A stretch of 64,000 bases of DNA from Paraspadella gotoi (GCA_051294375.1 CM119265.1:27380839-27444838), one strand, 5' to 3'. Numbered from the stretch's first letter, positions 24,346 to 35,554 are shown. A program made the numbers and translations. The notes: generated by a model not told the origin, from the letters alone.

Positions 24346-24917
24346 GAGACCGAAGGAGGAAAAAGAAATCAAGGAGATTGTGAATGTGAATGTGAATGTG
24401 AATGGCAGGTGAAATGTGAAAAGGCGGACTTTCACGTCGGAAGCAGAAAGGGGAAAAGAAAATAAACCAAATATATTGCTTGGCGTCTGTGAAAAGTGAG
24501 AAACGCTGAAGTAAACTGAAATTAAAAAGGTGAGGAAAGCTGTATATCAAGTGAAAAATAAGCAAAGCTGGTGCTATAGTGAGAAGTGAGCAATGTTGGA
24601 GCTTTTAAGAGTCAGCAATTTTGCACGTAATGCAACGAAAGGGACGATCGAATGTTGCATCACATTGCACATTCACAAAACTTCAAAATTGGGCGCAATA
24701 TGAATCCTGCGGGAAAAAACGGTGACAGAAAAAGTTAGAACGAAACAGAAGCAAACAGAGTTTTAAATAAAAGTCACGGAAAGAAATGAGAAATCATAGT
24801 CAACGTATTATATATTTGTTTTGTTAAGTTAATGTCTGAGAATAAAAATGGAAATGAGGGAAACTAAATTGTGAGAAGGAATTAACCAAGCATGGCAAGA
24901 ATGGCAACCGAGCGCTT

Positions 24918-24918
<1 letters not shown>

Positions 24919-25006
<88 letters not shown>
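24919..25006. repeat. (GA)n microsatellite, 88 bp
   Basis: Uninterrupted AG dinucleotides, the longest pure dinucleotide array in the window. Confidence 0.95.
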
Positions 25007-25009
<3 letters not shown>

Positions 25010-26261
25010 AAGAGGGCAGCAATGTTGATTAGGAGAAGAGATTTAAGAAGGATTTTCTTCTCGCTGGTGAAAGATTAACGATATTTCAGCGTCGATCCAG
25101 ACGCAGTTCCTTTTGGACGATTCTTTCTTCCGTTTGTCCGTTCGCTTTGTCAGTCTGTCTGTCTTTTGGTCTTTAAATAGTCATTTTTCTTTTCGGTGTC
25201 ATGTTTATTTATTGGGTGAAAATTAAAAGTTCGTCTTGAACTATGTAGTATCTACCGCATCGCACGTTTGATGTCTTTGTCTCTTTGGGTCTTATTTTTC
25301 CTTTTTTTTTTGTTTTCTCCTTTATGAAAAATTACAAAATTACTTGTTCTACTATTTTCTATTTATAAAGTTTTTACTATTTAATCTATATTATTTAATT
25401 ATATATATATATATTGCTAACTCTTTTTTAAAATTTTTGCTTATCATTATATCAAATAACTCAATTTGGGAAGGGGAAGTCAGTATTGTCTTCTGGAAAT
25501 AGAGGGAGCATCTATACAACACAAGGTTAGATTACTATCTGTCCTAGTTTTCTAATAGATATCACACATCATTTCTGTTAGAAAGTCATTAATGAAAAAT
25601 CATAATATCTAAAAGGCTTAACAGAAAGGGGTGGGAATGGATAATTTTTTGAGGGGGGACCAAAGTTATATATAATTTTTTTACCAATGTGGATAAGACT
25701 ACCATGTAGAATCGTATGTTCTGATAGGGATACATACTGGAGAAAGATTCTTATGGGCTCCTTTATATCATGAACCTAATTTTAAAATACTTGAATGAAA
25801 ATTACAATTTTTCTTTATAATAACTTTTTAATTATTTTTTTCATGATTATAAAATGGGAAGGTCCTCAGTTGGGAACCTATACCTTTCAAGAATTTTTGT
25901 TTGGTTTTCTTTTTTCTTTTTTTTTGTTTTCTTTGTTTTCTTTTTTTCTTTCCTCCTTAATTTTCTTTTTTCTTTCTTCTTCTCTTTTTTCTTTCCTCCT
26001 TTCCTTTCTTTTTTCTTTCCTCCTTTTTTTTTCTTTCCTCCTTTCTTCTCTTTTTTCTTTCCTCCTTTCTTCTCTTTTTTCTTTCCTCCTTTCTTCTCTT
26101 TTTTCTTTCCTCCTTTCCTTCTTTTTTCTTTCGACTGCGACTGTTTTTTTAAATCTTTCCTTTTTTCTTCTTTTTATTTCTAGATTAATTTAAAAACGTC
26201 GTGATTTAAGGGGATTAATCTTTTGAGGGGAGAGATTTATTCGATTTATTACATATTATTA

Positions 26262-26307
<46 letters not shown>

Positions 26308-27059
26308 ACTTTCGATAACTGGGAAAAAGCTTAAGGTCTCGATCCTCACTCAATCCCACTTTTAGTTTCTCATTTTTTTCTCAAGGACAAACTTTTTTTT
26401 CTTTTCATTTTTATTTCAGCTCAATTATATATTTTTTTCTCTCTAAAAACGGAACAGAAGAGGAAGAAGAGGGTGGAAGGACAAGCAAGAAGGACAAGCG
26501 GGAGAAAGGACAAGATGAAGGAAGGACAAGAGAACGAGATGCTAAGAGGCCAAAAGGACAAGGATGCTAAAAGACAAGCGTGAAGATTCAGGGCAAAATT
26601 TTGTGCTTTTTCGGTGCTGCCCGATATCTGATTCCCGGCACCGAGACATTCAGTGACTTTAATTATGGACTTTTTTCCATCTCTTTCCTTCTTTCCATCT
26701 CTTTCCTTCTTTCCATCTTCCCTCTTTCCACCATTCATCCCAATTTCAAAATCTCTCTCATTCCTTTTTCCACTCGATTCTCATTTCATGATTGATGACG
26801 TTCATGTGATAGCACGATCTCTCTCGATCTTGTGATTGATGCGAATCTGGTGATAGTTTGATCACGTCATTGCTTGATAGCGTGATTGATGGGGTTCACG
26901 TGACACTCGTCTTTTTGGGGGGAATTATCTAATTGTCTCAATCAATATATACGAACAATGTATTTATTCAATATTTATTCAATATTTTGCCTGTGACTTT
27001 AAACCTGACCGTAGGTTAAGTCCTTTATCTCTGGTTACGTGGCGAGCTTTTGATTAAAA

Positions 27060-27170
27060 CTCTCCAGGGAGTTAGTATGAATAATCTGGACTGTGACAGA
27101 AAGTCTTGAATGAAGATGAAGATTATTTATTAAATGAATGGATAATTTTCATACTGGTTGTACCAATTTC
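27060..27170 (-). mobile_element. Dispersed element family R1, partial copy
   Basis: It ends TAAATGAATGGATAATTTTC then ATACTGGTTGTACCAATTTC, the reverse complement of the start of the 63285 copy. It sits 57 bp upstream of the Ig exon at 27228, within the intron. Confidence 0.6.
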
Positions 27171-27227
27171 ATAAGTATTTGTAAAAATAAAATTTACCAT
27201 TTTTCTCTTTTATGCTCTTCTAACCAG

Positions 27228-27388
27228 AATCCGAAAAGAGCGCAATTTGGATCAAACACTCCGACGATCCTGGTGAAAGCAAATTTCTGAGTCACGGAAG
27301 TAAACCCTTCGATCACACCATCAACAACGAGAAATATCAGTTCACGACGACCGGAGATCACTTTTATCTTCATATCAACGACGTGAAG
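27228..27388 (+). CDS. Immunoglobulin-superfamily protein, middle of V-type Ig domain
   Basis: This 161-bp exon has acceptor CTTCTAACCAG and a strong donor AAG|GTGAGT. It enters in phase 1, matching the exon at 19252-19764, and leaves in phase 0. The peptide has C-strand SAIWIKHSDDPG (the invariant Ig Trp), C' ESKFLSHGSKPF, and D/E strands KYQFTTTGDHFYLHINDVK. This is the standard V-set layout up to just before the D-x-G-x-Y-x-C motif. The next exon should supply that motif, but I did not find a convincing one before the window ends; several gaps lie downstream. Joined to the upstream exon it gives one continuous Ig fold across a 7.46-kb intron. A diverged dispersed repeat ends 58 bp upstream of the acceptor. 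Confidence 0.78.
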
Positions 27389-28020
27389 GTGAGTTTGTGA
27401 TAAATTTGTAGGTGATAGGGATTATGAACTTGACGATATAAAAATTAATTATATTCATTGTATTTAATAATATTTCTTTGGCTGACTTTCTGTTACCTAG
27501 ATCAAAATTAAAGTAATGATCCTGAGTTCACCGGAGCTTAGCTAGAGCTAGATGAGGCAATAATGGAGGCTTTGCTTGAGCGACATGGGTGGGCTATCCA
27601 GGGCACACTGATATACTGATCACTGATAAATAATTTTTTTTTCGGCTAAAAAAGTTACGTTCCATTTAGTTCAGTTTAACCTTTATACGTTTGTTCATTT
27701 ACTCAACTTAGTTCAAATTCTCCCGCATAAATGTAAAAAAAATACATAACGAACTCAAAAATCCACTGAAAGAAAAGAGCAACGGAAACAACAACAATAA
27801 CAATAAAAACAACAGTCAACAAAAAAAAAGTTATCGCTCTTTCGTTTCGCCCCGAAAAAAAAGTTAGGAGAGAAATAAAATTTGCATTTTTTTATTTCCT
27901 CGTCGTCATGGTCGTCGTTATGGTCGTCGTCGTCGTCGTCATCGTCGTCGTCGTTGTCGTCGGTGTTTTCGTCGACTTAGTCATAAAATTCCAATTTAGA
28001 TTCGCTGAAGAAGATTAGTT
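27389..28020 (+). other. Downstream intron of Ig gene, no exon seen
   Basis: Starts GTGAGTTTGT. It contains a CGTCGTCGT-rich stretch (about 27900-27962) and otherwise unique AT-rich sequence. A possible acceptor (TTCACTTTTTTAG at 28141) leads to a short phase-0 frame KRRELSRSNSYESVGRLVVP, which ends soon and lacks the expected Ig cysteine. Confidence 0.4.
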
Positions 28021-28060
28021 TTGACGATTTTTAGTAATAAACGTCGATGTGAACTTAACG

Positions 28061-28061
<1 letters not shown>

Positions 28062-28100
<39 letters not shown>

Positions 28101-28101
28101 T
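28062..28101 (+). repeat. (CGT)n microsatellite
   Basis: About 12 pure units. CGT/ACG trinucleotide arrays recur through the window at 17360, 19300, 30688, 40677, 58786 and 63784. Confidence 0.92.
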
Positions 28102-28559
28102 GTTGATCTTCACCAACTTTTTCACTTTTTCACTTTTTTAGAAGCGTCGCGAGCTCTCACGAAGCAACTCTTACGAGTCGGTCGGCCGTTTGGTTGTTCC
28201 GTCCCAATTTATTTTTATCTAAATTATTATATATATGCAAATAACTCGCGCCTGAGTCCTTATACTATCTATTATTCGATATATATGGGGTGAATCCTGA
28301 AACCTTTTTTAAGAATCACATTATCTTTAATTTACTTTTTATATATATCTTTTATACTTATATGAAGTCAGGTAAGTTTCCTATTTTCCCTTATTTTCCT
28401 TTGTTTTTCATCTACCTTTCAGCGATTTTATCTTCTTATAATTTCTTTCTTTTTCATTTTCTCAAATTTTTGACAGAATCTAAGTCAAAATCTTCAGCGG
28501 TTTATTTGTCTAAATCGAGTTTTGAAAAGTTTTGAAGATCTCACTTTACGGTTATGAGG

Positions 28560-28586
28560 TAAAACGTTAAAAGGAGAAAGAACGCT

Positions 28587-28618
<32 letters not shown>

Positions 28619-28701
28619 AAGGAGAGAGAGAGAGAAGAGAAGAGAGAGAGAAATAGAAAAGAATGTGAGAAAGATTGAGAATACTTGGAAAGAGAGATGA
28701 A

Positions 28702-28740
<39 letters not shown>

Positions 28741-29380
28741 AATGAGAGAGACAGAGACAGAGAGATCCGTCGTCGCCAAGAAGATTCGGCTTTTCAGTTT
28801 GCGTCGCCATAAATATTCATTGAATCGAAGTTTTTCTGACTGACGTCTTTCCTTTCGGAGTTGGAGGCAAGGAGGAAAGGAAAGGAGAAAGGGAGGAAAA
28901 GAAAAGGATGGAAGGAGAAAAGAAAAGATTAAGAAAGAGGAAGGAAAAGAAGGAAAGGAAGGAAAAGAAGAAAAAGGAGGAAAGGAAAGACAGAAAAGGA
29001 GGAAAGGAAAGAAGAGAAGGAAGGATGGAAAAGAAAAAAAGGAGGAAAAGAAAATAAGAAAATAAGAAAATAAAAGGAAATGAAAGGAAAAGGACGAAAG
29101 GACAGGAGGAAAGGAGGGAAAGAAAAGAAGGAAAAGGAAGAAAGGAAAGAAAAAGGACAAAAGAAAAGAAGGAAAGGGACGAAAAAATAAGGAAAAAGAA
29201 GAAAGATAGAAAGAAAAGTAACAAAGGAAAGAAGGAAGGAAAATAATGAAACAAAAACGCAAAAAATGAGAAACGTTCAGGAGGAAAGGAAGTCATAAAA
29301 AGAAAAGAAAAAAAAAGAAAAAAAAAGACGTGAAAGGGCAAATCGTAGCGGAGGAAAAGAAAAGAAAGAAAAAAGAGAAG
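28560..29380. repeat. Purine-rich low complexity
   Basis: GA arrays to 28765, then GGAAAGGAAAAGAAGG-type degenerate repeats. The long minus Phe/Ser/Leu frames are artefacts. No gene. Confidence 0.75.
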
Positions 29381-29785
29381 ATATTGATTAATTCGATGCC
29401 GAATTCCATTGTTTCATGAATGAAAGAGAGAAAATGATTTTCATTAAATCTCCCGAAATTAAGTCCTGATTTTTTTCTGATCGAAGCGATGGGGATTCCA
29501 TCTCATTTCTTGGATTAGAAACTCGTGAATGATCTAGAGACTGATTCTGATAACTATAGATACATACATACTTACAGACATACATCCTATGAAGTTAAAG
29601 TTAAAAGGGGCTGGGGTTCAAAACTATAGTATTGATGTCTACTTTCAGGTAAAAAATATTAAAAAAAAAAAGCTCAATTTTGATGCTTTTATTGTATTGA
29701 TGTATATAAACAATATATTTAGAAAATTTAAAAATACATTTTCTTGAGGTTTCATTGGGGTCAAACGCCTGAAAAAAAATAATAA

Positions 29786-29902
29786 CCTGACGAATGCACC
29801 TGACGGTTTCATGAGACGATTGCACCTGACGAATGCACCTGACGGTTTCATGAGACGATTGTACCTGATGACTGCACCTGATGGTTTCACAAGACGATTG
29901 CA
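29786..29902 (-). repeat. 39-bp minisatellite, 3 copies
   Basis: The unit starts CCTGACGAATGCACCTGACG and continues GTTTCATGAGACGATTGCA. Three consecutive copies have few changes. The unit is 13 codons, so a minus frame stays open as a 13-residue repeat (QSSHETVRCIRQV). No other coding sign. Confidence 0.88.
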
Positions 29903-29994
29903 CCTGCTGATCCGTTCTGACCTCAATCTCGCTCCATCGCCTTTCACCTTTCAAGTTTCCGACGTTGATTAAAAACCTCAACTTTTTCCCAACT

Positions 29995-30535
29995 TTTTTC
30001 TCTTTTTTCTTTTTTTCTTTTCTTTTCTTTTCTTTTCTTTTCTTATTCTTTTCTTTTCTTTTCTTTTCTTTTTTTTCTGATCTTTTCTCTTTTTTCCCTT
30101 TTTTTTCTTTCTTTGCTTTTATTTCTTTTCGCTTTTTTTTTCTCTGATCTTTTCTTTTTTCCCTTTTTCTTTTCTTTTCTTTTTCTTATTTCCTTTTATT
30201 TATTCTTTTCTATTCTTTACTTTTCTTCTCTTTTCTTTTCTCTTCTTTTCTTTTTTCCTTTTCTTTTCTTTTCTTTTCTTTTTTTCTTTTTTTTCTGATC
30301 TTTTTTTCCCCTTTTTTTTCTTTCTTTGCTTTTATTTCATTTCGTTTTTTTTTCTCTGATCTTTTCTTTTTTCCCTTTTTCTTTTCTTTTCTTTTTCTTA
30401 TTTCCTTTTATTTATTCATTTTTTATTCTTTACTTTTCTTCTCTTTTTTTTTCGTTTTCTTCTCTTTTCTTTCCTCTTCTCTTTTCTGTCTTTTCTTTTC
30501 CTTCCTTTTTTTTCTTGTATATTTTTTTCCCGTAG
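29995..30535. repeat. Pyrimidine-rich (TTTTC)n with duplicated subunit
   Basis: TTTTC pentamers. A segment of roughly 180-200 bp (CTTTGCTTTTATTTC ... TTCTCTGATC) occurs at about 30110 and again at about 30323. Confidence 0.75.
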
Positions 30536-30597
30536 TTAAAGAAGAAAATCTGAGTAGACCGAAAGAGGTCACGAGTTCAAGGAGTAGACTCATCACA

Positions 30598-30635
30598 AGG
30601 TCAAAGGTCAAAGGTCATCACGAGGTCAAAGGTTC
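30598..30635 (+). promoter_or_regulatory. Tandem AGGTCA half-sites (DR1-type)
   Basis: AGGTCA occurs at 30598, 30605 and 30612 with exactly one base between copies (direct repeats with 1-bp spacing), then again at 30623, followed by AGGTTC at 30630. This spacing is the known site of RXR/USP- and HNF4-type nuclear receptors. Whether it is bound is unknown; short repeats are common here. Confidence 0.4.
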
Positions 30636-30687
30636 GAATCCAAAGCTGACGACAAAGATGTTGACGAAGATAACGAAGAAGATGTCA

Positions 30688-30689
30688 AA

Positions 30690-30722
<33 letters not shown>
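30688..30722. repeat. (ACG)n microsatellite
   Basis: About 11 ACG units. Confidence 0.92.
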
Positions 30723-30897
30723 TGAAGGCAAGGTGGGGCAAGATTTGAAAACAGATGATGAAGGAACGGAAAGAGAGAAGAGAGAGATGAGGAGAGAGAG
30801 AGAACGATAGAGAGATAGAGAGAGATGAGAGGAGAGGAGAGAGAAAAAAAGAAGAAGAATAGAGGATGAAAGAGAGAAAGAGAGTGAAAAGATAACA

Positions 30898-30946
30898 GCT
30901 AAGCACCACGCTGCGGAGACAGCGTAGCGAACCTCCTGTGCTGAGC
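30898..30946. other. Two-stem inverted repeat, possible structured RNA or element end
   Basis: Outer arms GCTAAGCAC (30898-30906) and GTGCTGAGC (30938-30946) pair with one mismatch. Inside, ACGCTG and CAGCGT form a second stem with loop CGGAGA, and a 12-nt bulge lies on one side. It is GC-rich and unlike the GA and CT tracts on either side. It matches no ribozyme or tRNA consensus that I know. Confidence 0.5.
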
Positions 30947-32060
30947 CTCTCTTCCCTCTACTCTCTATCATTGTCTGAGCCGCTGTCTCACCTATCTCTC
31001 CCTTTTATTTTCTCTATTCTTTTCTTCTTCTTGCTTTACTTTCTTCTTGTTTACCTTTCTATTTATCTTACTCTTCCCTCTTTGCTTCTCTTTTCTTTCC
31101 TTTCTTTTTCTTTCTCCTTCTTCTTTTCTTTTCTTCTTTCTTTTCTTTCTGTTTTCTTTCTTCTACTTTTCTCTTTTCGTTTTTTCTTTCTTTATTTTTA
31201 TTTATCTTCTTTCTTTCTTTCTTTCTTTCTTTTCTTCTCTTCTCTCTTTCTTCTTTCTTCTTTCTTTCTTTATTTCTTTCTTTCCAAATCCCTTCCATTT
31301 GAATTCCCTCACCAATAAGTTCTTCTCGTCCTTGGAAAAAATCTTCACAAAAATTTCTTCGCGACCAAAAATCACGTGTGAAAATTTTTTTTGCTCTTAA
31401 AAGTGAAACGAGTGAATTATAAGAAGAAATTCCAGCGAATGGAATCAGAATTTCACTTTCACAGAATTTGAAAGACATCGAAGCTTCGTGAAGTTTCACG
31501 CGAAAAAAAACTAGAGCGGAGTTTCAAACTCAACTTTAACAGTTAAGAGAAATATTTTGGTTGAACTTTACTGAAAAATCTTCCAGATACATTATGAATC
31601 TCGATTTAAAAACTTGCGGGGTCAAGGGTCATGCTATGTTATTATCCTGTAAAAGGGATGGNNNNNNNNNNNNNNNNNNNNNNNNNNNNNNNNNNNNNNN
31701 NNNNNNNNNNNNNNNNNNNNNNNNNNNNNNNNNNNNNNNNNNNNNNNNNNNNNNNNNNNNNTCCTCCATTTTTTCTTTTTCGTCTCCTCCCCAACTTTTT
31801 TTTCTCTTCTTTCCTTTTTCACTTCCTTCTTTCCTCTTTTCTTCCTTCCTTTTTTCTTCTTAGATTTTCCTTTCCTCCCTCCTTGACTCTGCCTCTTTTT
31901 GTTCTCCTCACCCTTTTCACTTCTTCTCCTTTCCTTTCTCCTTTCCTTTCTTATTTCCTTTCCTATCTTTCCTCCCTTCCCTCTCTTTCCTCCCCCTTTC
32001 AAACTTGGCTAGTCTTCGTTTAATCATCTCTCAACTGATTTATACCTCTTTTTTTTTTTC

Positions 32061-32190
32061 GCATACCGGGCGCGGACGCCCTAACGCTCGGCTGCCGACG
32101 CCGCCCAGCACCCGCCGCCGCACGCCGCAGCAGCGCCGCCTTCAGACTCGACCATTGAGGCGTGGCTCTCATTTCTCAGTTGCAGTAATT
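32061..32190. other. Very GC-rich island next to a gap
   Basis: A sharp switch from T-rich sequence to about 75% GC with GCC/CGC words, ending 75 bp before a 399-N gap. A plus frame is open from about 32084 to the gap (RSAADAAQHPPPHAAAAPPS then DSTIEAWLSFLSCSNSKFKQ). It could be an exon, a promoter-proximal CpG region or foreign sequence at a contig edge. No known domain is seen. Confidence 0.2.
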
Positions 32191-33022
32191 CGAAATTCAA
32201 ACAAACTCGAGTCTCGCCGTCGCTGAAAAATGTTTTTATGAGGGGGACCGGAATACATTTTTTNNNNNNNNNNNNNNNNNNNNNNNNNNNNNNNNNNNNN
32301 NNNNNNNNNNNNNNNNNNNNNNNNNNNNNNNNNNNNNNNNNNNNNNNNNNNNNNNNNNNNNNNNNNNNNNNNNNNNNNNNNNNNNNNNNNNNNNNNNNNN
32401 NNNNNNNNNNNNNNNNNNNNNNNNNNNNNNNNNNNNNNNNNNNNNNNNNNNNNNNNNNNNNNNNNNNNNNNNNNNNNNNNNNNNNNNNNNNNNNNNNNNN
32501 NNNNNNNNNNNNNNNNNNNNNNNNNNNNNNNNNNNNNNNNNNNNNNNNNNNNNNNNNNNNNNNNNNNNNNNNNNNNNNNNNNNNNNNNNNNNNNNNNNNN
32601 NNNNNNNNNNNNNNNNNNNNNNNNNNNNNNNNNNNNNNNNNNNNNNNNNNNNNNNNNNNNNNTTTTTTCTCTCTCTTTTCCTTTTATTATTTATTTCTTA
32701 TCTTAATTCCTTTTTTTTCCTTTCCTCTTTTTTCATTTCTTTACCTTTCTATAATCTTCCTTCTCTCTTCCCCTTTAATATCTTTCCTCTCTCTTTTCCT
32801 CTTCATTTATTTTCCTTTCTATAATCTTCCTTCTCTCTTCCTCTCTAATATCTTTCCTCCCTCTTTTCCTCTTCCATTGTTAACTTTGACACCCAGGGTT
32901 CCTAAAATTCGTGTTCCCGAACCTGGTAACAAGTTTATTTTTTCCTTTAACAAAATTCCGCTTTTTTTTAGAACAAAAAAAATATTTTTCTTTAAAAAAA
33001 ACAAACTTTTACGCCTCCATTT

Positions 33023-33155
33023 TTAGAAAATATTCGCGGAGCAACCCTATTAGACACTTGGGGTCCGTTGGTCGGTCGGTCTGTATGTCTGTCCGTCAGT
33101 CTATTCCACTTACGTTGAAAATGCTAATAACTCGTTTAATACTTGTACATATATA
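33023..33155 (-). mobile_element. HINE/Helitron-like fragment with GGTC/TGTC tetranucleotides
   Basis: In minus orientation it ends with CTAA after TCCGCGAATATTTT. It contains GGTCGGTCGGTCTGT then ATGTCTGTCCGTCAGTC, and the shared words CCACTTACGTTG and AATAACTCG. It matches, in opposite orientation, the element at 41580-41718. Confidence 0.5.
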
Positions 33156-33696
33156 GCATACTTTTGAAGTATGTGATCACCTGAAAAAGCGATCACATCA
33201 CCCAAACTTCAATGGCATTTAAATTCGGTTGCTATTTTGTTGATTACGCTAAACATTAAATCCGAGTGACTGCTAGCGCTACCTTTTGTTTTTAAAGAAA
33301 TATAAAAAATAAAAGAGCAGTGCATGGCATGGCATGGAAGGTAATAACCCGGAAATACATCTTAAAGACAGAAACTGCGACGCGACACTTTGGAATTACC
33401 ATTCCTGTTTCCTTTTTAAAAGGAGAAAACGCGAATCGTAAAACTTGTCACGGATGATTAGACTTTTTTGAAATTTTCTTCTTTTTTTTCTGGTTAAAAA
33501 TGAAAATTATTTTTTTTGTGTCGCGTCGCAATTAAATTTTATTCGGTCGGTCGGTCAGTCTATTTTTTTTTAAAGGATGTACAAACATTTATTCTGTTTC
33601 AAAGAAAGTAGTTTTCATTATGACAAAAGATGATAATTTTTGAGAACCATTCCAGATGAAATCAACATTATACACTAATATATGTGGCGAACTATT

Positions 33697-33726
33697 GCCA
33701 TTGGTCAGTGACCACTGACCAATGGT
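33697..33726. other. Inverted repeat CCATTGGTCAGT / ACTGACCAATGG
   Basis: 12-bp arms around a 4-base centre. It lies in unique AT-rich sequence with no gene. The flank 33160-34140 is AT-rich and otherwise featureless. Confidence 0.7.
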
Positions 33727-34399
33727 CACGTTCGTTTGAATCTCTAATTTCACTAGTTCGTTAAAATGATTAAAATGTTTCCAAGAACAAAAATGTTTAT
33801 TTGTTCAGTTATAAAATCAGACCTTAATATAATAAACAAAGCATATAGATATTCAGATAAACATAATACCTATATGCCTAAACTAGCAAACGCAATAACA
33901 GTAATAATAATCACACATATATCCGAGGATGCTTTTTGAATATTTTAGATTACTGTAGAAATATAACAATTCGAAATTTCTGCGACTAAACGATCCTTTA
34001 AAAATACTTTTACTTTGATAACAATCCCCTTAAAAAGTAGAAAACTTTTCCTTTCAACTTTCGGAGAAAAACAACTTTTCATTTTCGATTAAATGAAAAA
34101 AAAGTTTTTCTTTGACCCGAAAAAGAGAAGAAAAAAAATCAAGGAAAGTCAGTCGTACTTACCCCCCAAACTCGACTTACCCCCTTTCCTTACCCCTTAC
34201 CATCAAACTCGATTACCCCCTTCCCAACTCCTTAACCCCTTTAAAGCCACCTAATCTCCCCACAAGACCCCCTTAACCCTGGACCATCATCATTAGATCT
34301 CCTTCTCTCAACCAGTTCCCTTCCACATCCCTCACCAGTCCCTTCCACATCCCTCACCAGTCCCCTTCCACATCCCTCACCAGTACCCTTCCACATCCC

Positions 34400-34660
34400 T
34401 CACAAGTCGAGCGGCGATTAAAAGAGAAAATTAAATGTTCCTTCGAGACGAAACGCTGCCTCGAGCCTCCTCTGCAACGTCGGGCCTTTGCGGCAACGGC
34501 GGGCCTTTGCAGCATTGGCGGGCCTTTGTGACATTGGAGTGACTTTGAGGCACCGGATCGTCTTTTCGGCACAGTGGGTCCTATGAGGCTTCGGCGGGCC
34601 TTTGCGACTTCAGGGGGGCCTTTGCAGCACGCGGCACTGGCGAAGCTTTGAAGCATTTGC
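34400..34660. repeat. Degenerate GC-rich repeat (GGCGGGCCTTTGC-type)
   Basis: GCGGGCCTTTGCAGCATTG-like units of about 24-27 bp recur between 34470 and 34660. The open minus frame (KARR/AKARRC motifs) follows from it. A CATCCCTCACCAGTCCCTTC repeat of about 25 bp precedes it (34315-34405). Confidence 0.6.
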
Positions 34661-34884
34661 AGAATTTGCGGCATTTGCGGCAGGGAAGATTCGGGGCGAC
34701 GTTATTTCGCGCGCGGAAGATCCTAATTCGTGACCTCGTCGGCCAGAGTGGTCGACCTCTCGATCGTCTTTGACTCCCATGACCACATTTGACCCACACC
34801 GACTACTTTTGACCCAAACCGTCCACTTTCGACCCTCTGGAACCCCTAGACGCATGACCACTCCGGATCACGAGGAGATGGAGT

Positions 34885-35180
34885 GGAGAGGAGAGAAGAG
34901 AGGGAGAGAGGGAAAGGAAGATTAGAGAGGAAAAGGAGAGAGGGAAAGGAAGATTAGAGAGGAAAAGAAGAGAGGGAGAGAGGGAAAGGAAGATTAGAGA
35001 GGAAAAGAAGAGAGGGAGAGAGGGAAAGGAAGATTAGAGAGGAAAAGAAGAGAGGGAGAGAGGGAAAGGAAGATTAGAGAGGAAAAGAAGAGAGGGAGAG
35101 AGGGAAAGGAAGATTAGAGAGGAAAAGAAGAGAGGGAGAGAGGGAAAGGAAGATTAGAGAGGAAAAGAAGAGAGGGAGAG
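34885..35180. repeat. 40-bp purine minisatellite, about 7 copies
   Basis: The unit begins GAGAGGAAAAGAAGAGAGGG and ends GGAAAGGAAGATTA. ATTAGA recurs every 40 bp with near-perfect copies. Confidence 0.9.
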
Positions 35181-35353
35181 GACAGGAAAATGGGGGAAAT
35201 TAATCAATAATAATCAACATTTTTTGAATTTATTCAGATAGTACATGTAAATATAGTAACCACTCAAGAGGAAGAAAAAGAGGAACAAGAAACGAGAGAT
35301 AGAGAGGGACAGAGAGAGGTAGAGATAGAGAGAGATAGAGAGATAGAGATAGA

Positions 35354-35450
35354 GAACCTTCTTCCCCCTCCGCAACCACTGAACCGTTCCGGGATCAAAG
35401 TGCCTCCGGTTAATCCCGACAAGGCCGCGCCTCAAGATAGAGGGGAAGCT
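35354..35450. other. Short GC-rich island, possible exon on either strand
   Basis: About 95 bp of roughly 58% GC, non-repetitive sequence sits between GA-tract and TCCATCCATCC repeat. On plus it reads ENLLPPPQPLNRSGIKVPPV then NPDKAAPQDRGEA. On minus it reads RRGLVGINRRHFDPGTVQWL then RRGKK, after an acceptor-like TATCTTGAG. Both strands look protein-like, so coding status is undecided. The segment also contains interleaved complementary words (AACCG/CGGTT and GGGAT/ATCCC) that could form RNA structure. Confidence 0.2.
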
Positions 35451-35554
35451 TTTTCCATTCGCTCATCAATCCATCCATCCGTCCGTTTGTCGAATCATCC
35501 ATCTATCGGTTCATCCGTAAATTCATCCTTTTTTCTAATCTGTTAATCCATCCA

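Larger units (their letters stand above)
19765..27227 (+). other. Intron of the Ig-superfamily gene (7.46 kb)
   Basis: Bounded by GTCAAA and CTTCTAACCAG. It contains a CT tract (19938-19990), MITE M1 copy 2, (CTTT)n at 21040-21085, a dispersed element (about 21575-21932), a 70-bp palindrome (22026-22095), TCC-rich sequence (22190-22500), CT arrays (22660-22755), a block of CATGCAATGGCA words (22830-23110), GA-rich minisatellite (23330-24340), 88 bp of (GA)n (24919-25006), pyrimidine repeats (25900-26130) and (CT)n (26273-26304). I see no exon in it. Confidence 0.6.

Noticed and set aside
24142-24565. Minus ORFs in purine-rich DNA
   Set aside because: Degenerate GGAAAGGAAAGAAATGAGTG repeat; no start context, splice sites or domain.
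30610-30645. tRNA B-box-like GGTTCGAATCC
   Set aside because: There is no A box or cloverleaf around it. The word arises within the AGGTCAAAGGTTC repeats.
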